Shown in pieces: positions 34,153 to 42,663 of a stretch of DNA of 64,000 nt. The notes under the pieces were generated by a model, which saw nothing but the letters and a program-made list of their open reading frames with translations, did no database searches and was not told the DNA's origin. The stretch's first letter is position 1; each line of letters starts with the position of its first letter. The stretch covers positions 23,984 through 87,983 of the forward strand of contig WRMB01000007.1 in assembly GCA_009777345.1 (NCBI GenBank), written 5' to 3'. Both the position numbers and the translations under genes were made by a program. This DNA comes from Micrococcales bacterium. Lineage in GTDB: Bacteria; Actinomycetota; Actinomycetes; Actinomycetales; Cellulomonadaceae.

Positions 34153-34222
34153 GCCTGTGCGACACTTTCACGCCGGAACGACAGTTTAAACTGTCGTTCC
34201 GGCGTGAAAGTGTCGCACAGGC
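34153..34222. repeat. 70-bp perfect palindrome (35-bp arms)
   Basis: Bases 34153-34187 and 34188-34222 are exact reverse complements with no spacer; the centre is TTTAAA. It lies 23 bp after the DUF3866 stop codon and could act as its terminator, but the arms are much longer than a terminator needs. Confidence 0.9.
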
Positions 34223-34274
34223 TACCGGGCTGGTCCCGCGCCAGAGGGTGTGCTGCCGTGGCTGCCAGCCGGTG

Positions 34275-34297
34275 CGAGGGCCGGACGACGGCCCTCG
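34275..34297. terminator. GC-rich hairpin
   Basis: Nine-bp perfect arms (34275-34283 and 34289-34297) flank a 5-nt loop. It lies between the 70-bp palindrome and the tRNA-like gene and is a plausible terminator. Confidence 0.5.
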
Positions 34298-34392
34298 TCG
34301 GCGTACCTGCTGACGGAGCCGTCCAGATATTCGCTCGCCACGTCGCAGGACAGTGGTGCAGACTCGTCGACGAGGTTGAGAACTGAACACAT

Positions 34393-34466
34393 GCTCTCGC
34401 GGGGCAGATGGAGTGCCCACCACACTGTCGATGTGGGGATCGCCGGTTCGAGTCCGGTCGGGAGCG
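34393..34466 (+). tRNA. tRNA-Asp-like gene (anticodon GTC)
   Basis: A full 74-nt cloverleaf can be drawn. The acceptor is GCTCTCG/CGGGAGC (7 bp, one G-U), the D stem GGGC/GCCC with GG in the loop, and the anticodon stem CCACA/TGTGG with loop CTGTCGA (anticodon GTC at 34427-34429). The variable loop is 5 nt, the T arm GCCGG-TTCGAGT-CCGGT, and the discriminator G. Deviations are C at position 8 (normally U), U at position 21 (normally A), A38 and no encoded CCA. It may be a divergent functional tRNA-Asp or a decayed copy. Confidence 0.55.
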
Positions 34467-34574
34467 CAAGAACCGAAGACATGCAGGATTGCTACTCCGG
34501 CTCGCACCTCGCGGAAACCGCGACAGACAGGGTCCGCCGAGCGTATGAACAGGCGTTGTCATTTTCGACGGAGG

Positions 34575-34682
34575 GCGGGAAATGGTGTCGGCCTCCAGCC
34601 TGGCCGCACGGTCCTGCCTGGCCTGCTCCAGAAGCCGCAGTCCGTCACGGAAGACCTCGCTGGCACTCTGATACTCCCCAGT
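34575..34682 (-). pseudogene. Remnant of a ParD/RHH-type antitoxin gene
   Basis: The minus strand encodes GEYQSASEVFRDGLRLLEQ, the C-terminal helix pair of ParD-type antitoxins, without the N-terminal ribbon-helix-helix part or any toxin gene next to it. It lies about 110 bp downstream of the tRNA-like gene, a usual place for scars of integrated elements. Confidence 0.5.
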
Positions 34683-34821
34683 ACGTTCCGCGTGGGCAGG
34701 GGGGCAAGGCCAACCCGAGTCGACGCTAGTGGCGTCCGCCTCGGCAGCGGTAGCCCTGTGCGGCGCGAGAGCGTCACATGACGGAGTCCAGGAACTCGCT
34801 CGCCGGGACGGTCCCAACGGA

Positions 34822-35634
34822 TCAGCCGACGTCCTTGCGGAAGCGGAGGAAGTACCCGGCGACGGTCAGCACCACGCCGTAGGCCAGCAGGCCGAGGACG
34901 GCGGGGCCGAGGGAGACCAGACTCGTCTGGTCGCTGAGCATGGTGTACATCGACTCACCGGTGACGCTGTCGCCCAGGGCACCGGGCAGGTAGGACAGGA
35001 GGGGGATGTCGTTGCCGATTAGCATCGGCAGCATCCGTAGGGTCGGTTCCAGGAACATGGTGATGCCCAGCAGGCTGACGATGGCCACCATCTGGTTGGT
35101 GACCAGCGCGCCCAGACCCACCCCGACCAGGCCCCACAGGACCATCGCCAGGACCATCCGGGCGAACATCTCCCAGGTCTGGCCGTCGCCGAGGCCGGTG
35201 GCGTCCCCGAGCAGGGCCAGCGGTGCGGCACCCAGCAGCAGGCACCCGACGATCACGGCCACCGCGTACAGCGCGCCCAGCGGGACGACGGAGACGAACT
35301 TCGCGGCCAGCACCCGCCACCGCACCGGGTCGGCCAGCAGCGTGGGGGTGAGGGTCTGGTGCCGGTACTCCCCCGCTACGGACATCGCCCCGACGATGGC
35401 CGGGAACACGAAGCCGAACGTCGTGCCCATGGAGTACAGCAGACGGGCCAGGTCGTCACCGGCCGGGACGAACATGTCTTCGTCCATCTCCGCCCCGCCG
35501 AAGTGCACGGTGAACACCATCATCGCGACGTTCATGCCGGTCCAGGCGACGGTGACGAGCAGGAGCGCCCACCAGGTGCGGGTCGAGAAGTACTTGCGGA
35601 ACTCCATCGACAACGTCTGTGCGTAGGCGTTCAT
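34822..35634 (-). CDS. ABC-2 type transporter permease
   Basis: This 270-residue protein has six predicted membrane segments and the N-terminal amphipathic start MNAYAQTLSMEFRKYFSTRTWW usual for ABC-2 exporter permeases. It would pair with the ATPase encoded immediately upstream (ATGA overlap) to export a drug, lipid or peptide. The substrate is not evident. Confidence 0.88.
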   Translation of the reverse strand: MNAYAQTLSMEFRKYFSTRTWWALLLVTVAWTGMNVAMMVFTVHFGGAEMDEDMFVPAGDDLARLLYSMGTTFGFVFPAIVGAMSVAGEYRHQTLTPTLLADPVRWRVLAAKFVSVVPLGALYAVAVIVGCLLLGAAPLALLGDATGLGDGQTWEMFARMVLAMVLWGLVGVGLGALVTNQMVAIVSLLGITMFLEPTLRMLPMLIGNDIPLLSYLPGALGDSVTGESMYTMLSDQTSLVSLGPAVLGLLAYGVVLTVAGYFLRFRKDVG

Positions 35635-36524
35635 CGGATGTCCCCCTGTCCTTCGGTCAGCGCCAGGAAGGCCGCCTCCAGCCCGCCGCGCTGGGTGGCG
35701 AGCTGGTGCAGCTCGATCCCGGCGGCGAACGCGGCGTGGCCGATCTCGGCGGCCGTGGGCCCGACCAGCACCGTGCCAGACGGTCCGGTGGTGAGCGTCC
35801 AGCCTTGGTCCTGCGCCAGCCGGGCCAGGGCCTCAGGATCGGCAGCGGCAACATCGGTGCGGTTCTCGTGCGCGCTGGCAGCCAGCTCGGCCAGGGGCGA
35901 GGCGTGCACCAACCGCCCGTGGGCGATGATCACCACGTCGTCGACGGACTGCTGCACCTCGGACAGCAGGTGCGAGGAGACCAGGACGGCCTTGCCCTGG
36001 TCCGCCAGGTGGCGCAGCAGGTCGCGTATCCACACGATGCCCTCGGGGTCCAGCCCGTTGGTCGGTTCGTCCAGCAGCAGCACCTGCGGGTCGCCCAGCA
36101 GCGCCACCGCCAGGCCCAGCCGGGCCCGCATCCCCATGGAGAACCCGCCGACCCGTCGCCCGGCCGCCGAGCCCAGCCCGACCAGGTCCAGCACCTGGGC
36201 GCACCGCGCCTGGTCGATCCCGGCCCCGGCGGCGATCATCGCCGCGTGGTCCGTGGCGGTCCGGCCCGGGTGGAAGCTCGAGGCTTCCAGCGCCGCGCCG
36301 ACGTGCCGCATCGGCGCGGGCAGCTGCTGGTAGGTGCGCCCGTCGAATGTCGCCGTCCCGCTGGTCGGCCGGGTCAGGCCGAGCGCCATGCGCAGCGTGG
36401 TGGTCTTCCCGGCCCCGTTGGGCCCGAGAAACCCGGTCACCTTGCCGGGCGGCACCGTGAACGACAGGTCGTCCACGGCCGTGAGCGGCCCGAACCTCTT
36501 CGTCAGACCATCGATCTCGAGCAC
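35631..36524 (-). CDS. ABC transporter ATP-binding protein (DrrA/CcmA-like)
   Basis: The protein has 297 residues. Walker A is GPNGAGKTTTL (about 34-44), the signature region RVGGFSMGMRARLGLA, Walker B VLLLDEPTNGLDP, and a switch His in VLVSSHLLSE. A C-terminal extension of about 80 residues is typical of ABC-2 exporters. The GTG start follows AGGAGTG. It is the first gene of a two-gene exporter operon. Confidence 0.92.
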   Translation of the reverse strand: MLEIDGLTKRFGPLTAVDDLSFTVPPGKVTGFLGPNGAGKTTTLRMALGLTRPTSGTATFDGRTYQQLPAPMRHVGAALEASSFHPGRTATDHAAMIAAGAGIDQARCAQVLDLVGLGSAAGRRVGGFSMGMRARLGLAVALLGDPQVLLLDEPTNGLDPEGIVWIRDLLRHLADQGKAVLVSSHLLSEVQQSVDDVVIIAHGRLVHASPLAELAASAHENRTDVAAADPEALARLAQDQGWTLTTGPSGTVLVGPTAAEIGHAAFAAGIELHQLATQRGGLEAAFLALTEGQGDIR

Positions 36525-36692
36525 GCATCCACTCCTGCTGCTTCGCCTGTTTTCTTCACAGATCCTACACGCCTGAGTCGTCCGCCCCCGCAGCCGCGCG
36601 GCCGATCTTCCACTCCGCCCTGAGGGGGCGGCGGCTCGGAGCGCCGGGGCGGACTTTCCGCACCAGACGCCCCGAGCGGGCTGAGGTGACAG

Positions 36693-38045
36693 CTACCCCA
36701 GCTCGACGTGCCGCAGCTCCGCGTACCCGTCGACCAGGGAGTCCAGCGTTACCGTCGTGTCGCCCTTGAGGTGCTGGTCGAAAAAGGCGAGCGTCACCGC
36801 CTGGGTGATCTCCAGGGCCCTCTGGGGTTTGATCTGCGATCCCAGCCCGATGAGCTCGAGCTCCTGCTCCGACTCGGCGAAGAGTCCGAGGTCCGTATAG
36901 CTCAGGTGGGCGCTGCCCTCGATGACGAACAGGGTCTGGGAGGCAGCCAGTACACCGGCGAGCCCGTCGGTGTACGCTCTCATGCCCTCCTGCATCTCTC
37001 GACACTCGGCGACGTAGGCGGCCTCGTCCTCGAACTCTTCGAGAAGCTGGTTCCGTTCCGCTTCGGTCAGGGTCTCCAGGGAGCACATGTCGAACTCTGG
37101 GTCCACGAGCTCCGCCGCGCCGTCGGGCGCGGACAGCATCAGGAAAGGCGCGGGAGTCGCACCGTCCTGAGGTGCCGTCCAGACACCGCCGTCCATGTTG
37201 ATCGCCGCCTTGATCCGGCTGTCGGTGAGAGCCAGCTCGTAGGCTGTCGCACCGCCGAGCGAGTGCCCGGTGATTCCCAGACGGTCCAGGTCCAGACGAC
37301 CGGCGAAGCCAGAATCACGCGTTCCGTCGTCCAGCTCGGTCAGCGCATCGATCACGAACACCGCGTCGTCGGTCATGATCTGGGATTCCATCTCGGCGAG
37401 CTCAAGTCCAGGATACTTTTCTTCCAGGGAGGCGTATGCCGCCTCGTCCAGCTCCACGCTTCCCCCCGGCAGCAGCGACACACCAGCCAGGTAGGTGTGG
37501 TCGACAGCCACGACGACGTACCCGTGGCTTGCCAGGTCCTCGTACTGCGAGGTGTAGAGCTCCATGGGGACACCCAGCCCGTGAGAGAACAGCACGACCG
37601 GGTAGCGCGACTGGTCGTCAGCCAGCGCCAGGTTTTCTTTGGCGTGCGTCGTCACCGCGGTCAGGCGAGCGTCGTACGGCGGCGGGACAACTAGCTCCGC
37701 CGAGCCGCGGGCATAGCTCCGGTAGGGCACGGTGGCGTCGTCCTCGGCCGGGTACAGGACCTGGACCATGATCTCCCGCGGGGCTGTCGACCCGGTGATC
37801 ACAGCATTGTCGCGGTCGTCGTCCACCAGGTGGAGGTACTGCGTGCCCACCGTATACTGTCCGGTCGGCACTGGTAGCACCGACGCTGTTGTCGCCGTCT
37901 TGGTCGGTGTCGCCTGGGGTGACTCCGAACCGGACGAGCAGGCCACGGCCGACGACAGCGCCAGGGCCGTCAGGGCCAGGCCGACCACGTACTTCAGAGT
38001 TCGTCTGGTCGCTATTGTCCGGGCGGGTGACTCTGATCTGAGCAT
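36693..38045 (-). CDS. Secreted lipoprotein alpha/beta-hydrolase (PAF-acetylhydrolase-like)
   Basis: The protein has 450 residues. A basic N-terminus and hydrophobic helix end in a lipobox-like SAVAC, so Cys of AVACSSGS would be lipidated. The catalytic domain has the oxyanion segment VVLFSHGLG, the nucleophile elbow GITGHSLGGATAY, a likely Asp in AAINMDGG and a His in EGSAHLSYTD. This is the platelet-activating-factor acetylhydrolase/dienelactone-hydrolase-like group. The GGAGAG ribosome binding site supports ATG at 38045. It is the last gene downstream of the FtsX-type permease, 124 bp away. Confidence 0.85.
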   Translation of the reverse strand: MLRSESPARTIATRRTLKYVVGLALTALALSSAVACSSGSESPQATPTKTATTASVLPVPTGQYTVGTQYLHLVDDDRDNAVITGSTAPREIMVQVLYPAEDDATVPYRSYARGSAELVVPPPYDARLTAVTTHAKENLALADDQSRYPVVLFSHGLGVPMELYTSQYEDLASHGYVVVAVDHTYLAGVSLLPGGSVELDEAAYASLEEKYPGLELAEMESQIMTDDAVFVIDALTELDDGTRDSGFAGRLDLDRLGITGHSLGGATAYELALTDSRIKAAINMDGGVWTAPQDGATPAPFLMLSAPDGAAELVDPEFDMCSLETLTEAERNQLLEEFEDEAAYVAECREMQEGMRAYTDGLAGVLAASQTLFVIEGSAHLSYTDLGLFAESEQELELIGLGSQIKPQRALEITQAVTLAFFDQHLKGDTTVTLDSLVDGYAELRHVELG

Positions 38046-38169
38046 GGGTTCTTCTCTCCTTCTTCCGGTGTTGCGCAGATGGCAGACTGATACGTCCGAC
38101 ACTCCTTGCGCTTCGGCCTCGTGGCCGACTTCTTCTATCCGCCTCTTGTCCTTCCGGACGAGTCGACGG

Positions 38170-40476
38170 CTACTCGGTGATGAGGGTGCGGGGGCTGATC
38201 TTGCGCACCCTGAGAGCCACCAGCGTCGCGACCACCCCTGCCAAGACCACGATGCTGACGGCCATCCCTACGCTGGTCGGTACGAAGGCGTGCATCAGCG
38301 CGCTGCGGGAGTCCAGGGTGTGGAACACGGCGTCGATCACGGACGGGAAGGCCAGGTGCCCGACCGCACCGCCCACCACCGCACCGACTGCGACCACCGG
38401 CAGGTAGGTCATGACGACCTGGCGGACCAGCTGTCCGGTGGTGAAGCCGACCGCTTTCTGGATCCCGAAACCGCGCCGCCCCCGCAGGATCGCCATGCTC
38501 AGCACCAAGAACAAGACCAGCGCGATGGTCACCGCCGTGAGAGCCAGGACGATGACCGACACCAGGAGCGTGATGTCCCCGTAGACGGCGGTCTGGGCTG
38601 ACAGCTCTGCGTCGGCGTCATACACCTCGAGTCCTGGAGCGTCCCAGTCCCGCTCGATCTGGGCTATGAGGGTGGCTACCTGTGCAGGGTCTTTCACGTA
38701 GACGTAGATGGCGAGGTGCTGGAAATCCGGCTGCATCTTTCGCGCACCGTCGGTGGTCAGGTAGGCCTGGTTGAGGTTGACCAGACCGGTGACCAGGTAC
38801 TCGACGTCCTCGCCGCCGGTGTTGACGCGCACCGTGTCGCCCACACCCTTGCCCAGCCGGTCGGCGGTGGCCCAGCCGATGACCACCTCGTTGTCGTACG
38901 CGGGGTAGCAACCTTCGTAGAGCATGGTGCCCTCGGTCTGCTCGAAGTCGTCCGTCACGAAGACGAACGCGTAGGAGCCGTCGAGACGCACGTCCAGCCC
39001 TGTGTAGAAGACCGAGGAACGTATGTCGTCACGTTCGGCCAGGTCCGCCTGGATCGCGGCAGCGGTAGCGGAGTCCTCGGAGTAGACCATGATGTCTGGC
39101 ACCTCTCCGACCAGCGACGCGATGAACTTCTCCGACCGGGCGCCGATGTTCTCGTAGAGCGCAGCGCTGACCACCCCCATGAAGGCGGTGACCGCGACGA
39201 CCATGCCCACGGTGACCATCTGGCCTCTGGTCTGGACCGTCGACTTGACGGCCATCAGCCAGGTCAGCCGCCCACGGGATGTCGCCAGCGGCAGGTGGTT
39301 GCGCTTGAAGCTGTGCACCACCAGACCGCCGCGCAGCGCGGTCAGCGGTCGCAGCCGACGGATGCGGAGCGCCGCGATCCCGGCCACGACCAGCGTTCCC
39401 ACTGTCACGACCAGGAACGTCACCAGCGCGGGCCCCGGGGCGAAACCTGGTGCCCACGGCCTCATCGACTCCTGCTCCAGCAGGTTGGACACCAGCGGGA
39501 GCAGAAGCTGGCTCCCGCCCACACCGATGAGCGCCCCGGACCCCGCGACCAGGCAGAACTGACCGACGAGCGAACCGCTCACCTGACCAGAGGTGTACCC
39601 CACGACCTTGAGGACACCGATATCGGTCATGGACTCCTCGATCGAGGCCGCGACGCGGAACCGCACCATCACCAGGGCGACCAGCCCGACGAGCGCCGCG
39701 ACGACCAGCAGCATAGCTGCCAGGATCGTGCCCATCATGACACCGGCCGTCTTGATACCGTCGTAGAGCAACACAACGGCCCGGGCGGAGGTCTGCTGCT
39801 CGAAGACGTCGTCGATCAGAAGGTCGGCGATCGTGTCGGTCCGCGCGGGGTCGTCAAGACGGACCTTTACGTACACCCCGTGAGCGTGGGGAAACTGGTC
39901 CGCCAGTGCGGCAAAGGCGGTTTCGTCGACGTAGAACCTGAAGACAGCGATGCCAAGCCCGACGTCGTCGACGAACCCGCGGACCGTGTAGACGACCGGG
40001 GTCCTGTCGAGAAGGACGGTGAACGTGTCTCCGACGGAATACCCGAACTTGGCCTGGAAGGAGTAGGGCATGTAGATGCCGTCGGCACCCAGCGGTTCAG
40101 CGCCGCCGCGCAGCTGCGGCAGGTCCATGTCCCGAGCCGCGTCGTAGACAGCGAAGACCGGGAGGAACGTCGTCTTGTCGGTACCGTCGCTGCGTGTGAA
40201 ACTGCCGTCGGGCCACAGCACCGGTTCGTGGTCGACCGTTGCAACGTCGGGACGGTCGGTCAGCCAGGCGATCTGGGCCTCGCTGTCGTAGTGGTCGGTC
40301 TCCAGGAGTATCACGTCCGGCACTTTCGCCGCTCTGGCCTGCTCGTCGAAAGCGGAAGGGTAGGTCGTGGTCAGGACCAGACCGAGGTCGATCATCATGG
40401 CGGCCAGGGCAGCGAACCCGGCCAGGGCGAGCATGTGGACTTTGACCTTGCGGATGCTGGCGAGCGCTAGCCGCAT
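38170..40476 (-). CDS. FtsX-like ABC transporter permease
   Basis: This protein of about 768 residues has two FtsX/MacB-type units. Each has one membrane segment, a large extracytoplasmic domain and three further segments, ending near the C-terminus in LVALRVRKISPRTL. Such permeases work with a MacB/LolD-type ATPase in peptide resistance, lipoprotein handling or as mechanotransmitters. ATG at 40474-40476 is chosen; a GTG 12 bases upstream is possible. The ATPase gene ends just before it. Confidence 0.9.
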   Translation of the reverse strand: MRLALASIRKVKVHMLALAGFAALAAMMIDLGLVLTTTYPSAFDEQARAAKVPDVILLETDHYDSEAQIAWLTDRPDVATVDHEPVLWPDGSFTRSDGTDKTTFLPVFAVYDAARDMDLPQLRGGAEPLGADGIYMPYSFQAKFGYSVGDTFTVLLDRTPVVYTVRGFVDDVGLGIAVFRFYVDETAFAALADQFPHAHGVYVKVRLDDPARTDTIADLLIDDVFEQQTSARAVVLLYDGIKTAGVMMGTILAAMLLVVAALVGLVALVMVRFRVAASIEESMTDIGVLKVVGYTSGQVSGSLVGQFCLVAGSGALIGVGGSQLLLPLVSNLLEQESMRPWAPGFAPGPALVTFLVVTVGTLVVAGIAALRIRRLRPLTALRGGLVVHSFKRNHLPLATSRGRLTWLMAVKSTVQTRGQMVTVGMVVAVTAFMGVVSAALYENIGARSEKFIASLVGEVPDIMVYSEDSATAAAIQADLAERDDIRSSVFYTGLDVRLDGSYAFVFVTDDFEQTEGTMLYEGCYPAYDNEVVIGWATADRLGKGVGDTVRVNTGGEDVEYLVTGLVNLNQAYLTTDGARKMQPDFQHLAIYVYVKDPAQVATLIAQIERDWDAPGLEVYDADAELSAQTAVYGDITLLVSVIVLALTAVTIALVLFLVLSMAILRGRRGFGIQKAVGFTTGQLVRQVVMTYLPVVAVGAVVGGAVGHLAFPSVIDAVFHTLDSRSALMHAFVPTSVGMAVSIVVLAGVVATLVALRVRKISPRTLITE

Positions 40477-40491
40477 TACGGGGCGCACCGG

Positions 40492-41253
40492 TCACCAGCC
40501 CATCTCGACGAGGAAGGAACGCAGGGTGCTGTTGCGGTCGGCGTCGTCCTCGTGGATGTACGGGCCCAGGGCGAGGTCGCCGACGATCGCGCCGTCGCGC
40601 AGGTAGAGCACCCGGTTGCCGCGTCGGGCGGACTTCAGGTCGTGGGTCACCATGACGATGCTCTGGCCGTGGTCGTGCACGGCGGAGAAGACGTCAAGGA
40701 CCGCGCTGCCCGCGGTCTGGTCGAGCGCGCCGGTCGGTTCGTCGGCGAACAGCACGGCCGGGGAGTTGACGAGGGCGCGGACGATGCCTGCCCGTTGGGC
40801 CTCGCCGACGGAGACCTGGGCGGGGAACTTGCTGCAGGTCTCCTCCGAGACGTGCACCTGGGCGAACAGCTGACGAGCGCGGGCCGCGACGGCTTTCTTG
40901 TCCTTGGTGACCAGCAGGCCGGCGGCCATGACGTTGTCCATCAGGGACATGGTGTCCAGCAGGTAGACCTGCTGGAAGACGAAACCGCAGTGGCTGCGGC
41001 GGAACCGGGCCAGGGCCGACTCGGACCGCCCGGTGATCGAAGTCCCAGCGAACGTCACCTCGCCCAGGGTGGGTTTGTCGATACCGGACAGCGCGTACAG
41101 CAGGGTCGTCTTCCCGCTGCCCGAAGCACCCATGACGACGGTGAAGTCGCCCTCCCGGATCTCCAGGTCGAGGTTACGCAGGACGTGCTGCTGCACTCCG
41201 CCGGTCGAGAACGTCTTGGAGAGCTTGTCCGTGGTGAGTACCGGTGTCGACAT
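40492..41253 (-). CDS. ABC transporter ATP-binding protein (MacB/LolD type)
   Basis: The protein has 253 residues: Walker A MGASGSGKTTLLYALSG, Q-loop GFVFQQVYLLDTMS, signature region VSVGEAQRAGIVRAL, Walker B AVLFADEPTGALD and VMVTHDLKSA. Ser-Val-Gly-Glu replaces the more usual Ser-Gly-Gly-Gln. It partners the FtsX-like permease. AGGAGTC precedes the ATG. The 93-bp upstream region carries three CTGAAC repeats. Confidence 0.93.
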   Translation of the reverse strand: MSTPVLTTDKLSKTFSTGGVQQHVLRNLDLEIREGDFTVVMGASGSGKTTLLYALSGIDKPTLGEVTFAGTSITGRSESALARFRRSHCGFVFQQVYLLDTMSLMDNVMAAGLLVTKDKKAVAARARQLFAQVHVSEETCSKFPAQVSVGEAQRAGIVRALVNSPAVLFADEPTGALDQTAGSAVLDVFSAVHDHGQSIVMVTHDLKSARRGNRVLYLRDGAIVGDLALGPYIHEDDADRNSTLRSFLVEMGW

Positions 41254-41277
41254 GACTCCTCATCATGGTCCGAGTCT

Positions 41278-41337
41278 CTGAACGCGTCCCGAGAGAACCT
41301 GAACCAGACCCCAAAATTTTCGTTCGGGTATCTGAAC
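41278..41337. promoter_or_regulatory. Three CTGAAC repeats upstream of the ABC/FtsX operon
   Basis: CTGAAC occurs at 41278-41283, 41299-41304 and 41332-41337, all in the same orientation with start-to-start spacings of 21 and 33 bp, close to whole helical turns. They lie between the histidine kinase gene and the ATPase gene, a fitting place for binding of the OmpR-type response regulator encoded upstream. Confidence 0.4.
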
Positions 41338-41345
41338 CGGCCCGC

Positions 41346-42662
41346 TCATGCCAGGGCGAAGGTGAGCGTGACGGCCAGGCCGTGACCGGTGACCGTCGGC
41401 ACGGGAGCCGACCCGTCCAGATCGGGCTCTGGTCCGATATTGGCGCAGGTCAGTGTCCCGTTCATCTGGATGGCGAAGAGACGCGCCAGGTACAGGCCCA
41501 GACCCGCACCGGGCGTGCCCTGCGCCGCGGCGCCGCGGAAGTACTTGTGGGTCAGCAGCGGCAGCTCGGCCGGGTCCACGCCCGGCCCTTCGTCGGTGAC
41601 GACGACGCACAGGGCGCGGGCGTCGTCGTCGGTCCAGGCGTGGACCTCGATCGGTGTCCTGGCGTGCTTGTAGGAGTTGGCGACGACGTTGTCGACCACC
41701 TGGGCCAGGCGCACCGGGTCCGCCTGGATCATGCACTCGGGAACGTCGACGTCGCCGATGCGGTGTTTCGGGTCGGCCTCGCGCAGCAGCTCGACCAGCC
41801 GGGTCGAGGGCACCGGGACCGGTGCAACCACCAGCTGTTCGGCGTCGTCCAGCGTGGCTTCGAGCATATTGGAGACCAGCGCGTCGATCTGGTCGGTCTT
41901 GGCCATGATCCGGTCCAGCTGGGCGCGGTGCCTGGTGTCGTCCTCGGTGGCGGTCAGGCACTCGGTGATCGCCTTGATCGACGCCACGGGAGTCTTCAGG
42001 TCGTGGCTGAGGGAGGCCACCAGCTCCTTCTTCGACAGGTCTGCGGCCCGTTCCCGGTCGCGGGCCAGCCGCAGCTCGGACCGCATCAGGTCGAAGCTCT
42101 CGGTGAAGGCTCCGAAGGCGTTGGTCCGGTCCATGGCCAGCGGGGTGTCGAGGTCTCCCGTCGCGACCCGGACGGCAAAGTTCTTCATCTGGACGAACGG
42201 CCGGACCAGCCGCCGGTGCACGTACCACCCGAACCCCACGACGACCACCCCGACGCCCGCCATCGTGACCAGCACGGCCAGGCGGAACCGCTCCGTCCAG
42301 GCCGCTTCTTCCTCGGTCACGTCGGCGCGGAACGCGACCCGTGCGACCACCTGGTCGTCCCGCTCGACATCCATCACGGTGTCACCGTGCCGGTAGGCGT
42401 CCCCGAGACTGTAGGCCTGTCCCTCCGCCGTCGCAGCCAGCACACGGCCGTCGGGGGCGAGCACGACGTAGTCGGACGCCCCCTGCGGCCGGGGCAGCTC
42501 TGACGGCGGGAGGGTCTCGGAATCGGCCAGTGTTCGTACGACGTAGTTACAGGCCACGAGGTTCACGGAGCGTTCCGGCAGGTCCTTGGCGGACGTCAGG
42601 AGCACGGTGGAACCGGCCGCCAGGACGGCGACCACGGCGACGAGAAGCCAGCGCAGTCGCAT
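41346..42662 (-). CDS. Sensor histidine kinase
   Basis: The protein has 438 residues. There is one membrane segment near the N-terminus, an extracytoplasmic sensor of about 120 residues, a second membrane segment (LAVLVTMAGVGVVVVGFGWY), HAMP, the phospho-acceptor SLSHDLKTPVASIKA, and an HATPase domain (N-box VVNNVVANSYKHA-like, DEGPGVDP, GAGLGLYLARL). It is predicted to phosphorylate the response regulator encoded one base upstream. The context suggests control of the ABC/FtsX transporter. Confidence 0.92.
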   Translation of the reverse strand: MRLRWLLVAVVAVLAAGSTVLLTSAKDLPERSVNLVACNYVVRTLADSETLPPSELPRPQGASDYVVLAPDGRVLAATAEGQAYSLGDAYRHGDTVMDVERDDQVVARVAFRADVTEEEAAWTERFRLAVLVTMAGVGVVVVGFGWYVHRRLVRPFVQMKNFAVRVATGDLDTPLAMDRTNAFGAFTESFDLMRSELRLARDRERAADLSKKELVASLSHDLKTPVASIKAITECLTATEDDTRHRAQLDRIMAKTDQIDALVSNMLEATLDDAEQLVVAPVPVPSTRLVELLREADPKHRIGDVDVPECMIQADPVRLAQVVDNVVANSYKHARTPIEVHAWTDDDARALCVVVTDEGPGVDPAELPLLTHKYFRGAAAQGTPGAGLGLYLARLFAIQMNGTLTCANIGPEPDLDGSAPVPTVTGHGLAVTLTFALA

Positions 42663-42663
42663 C

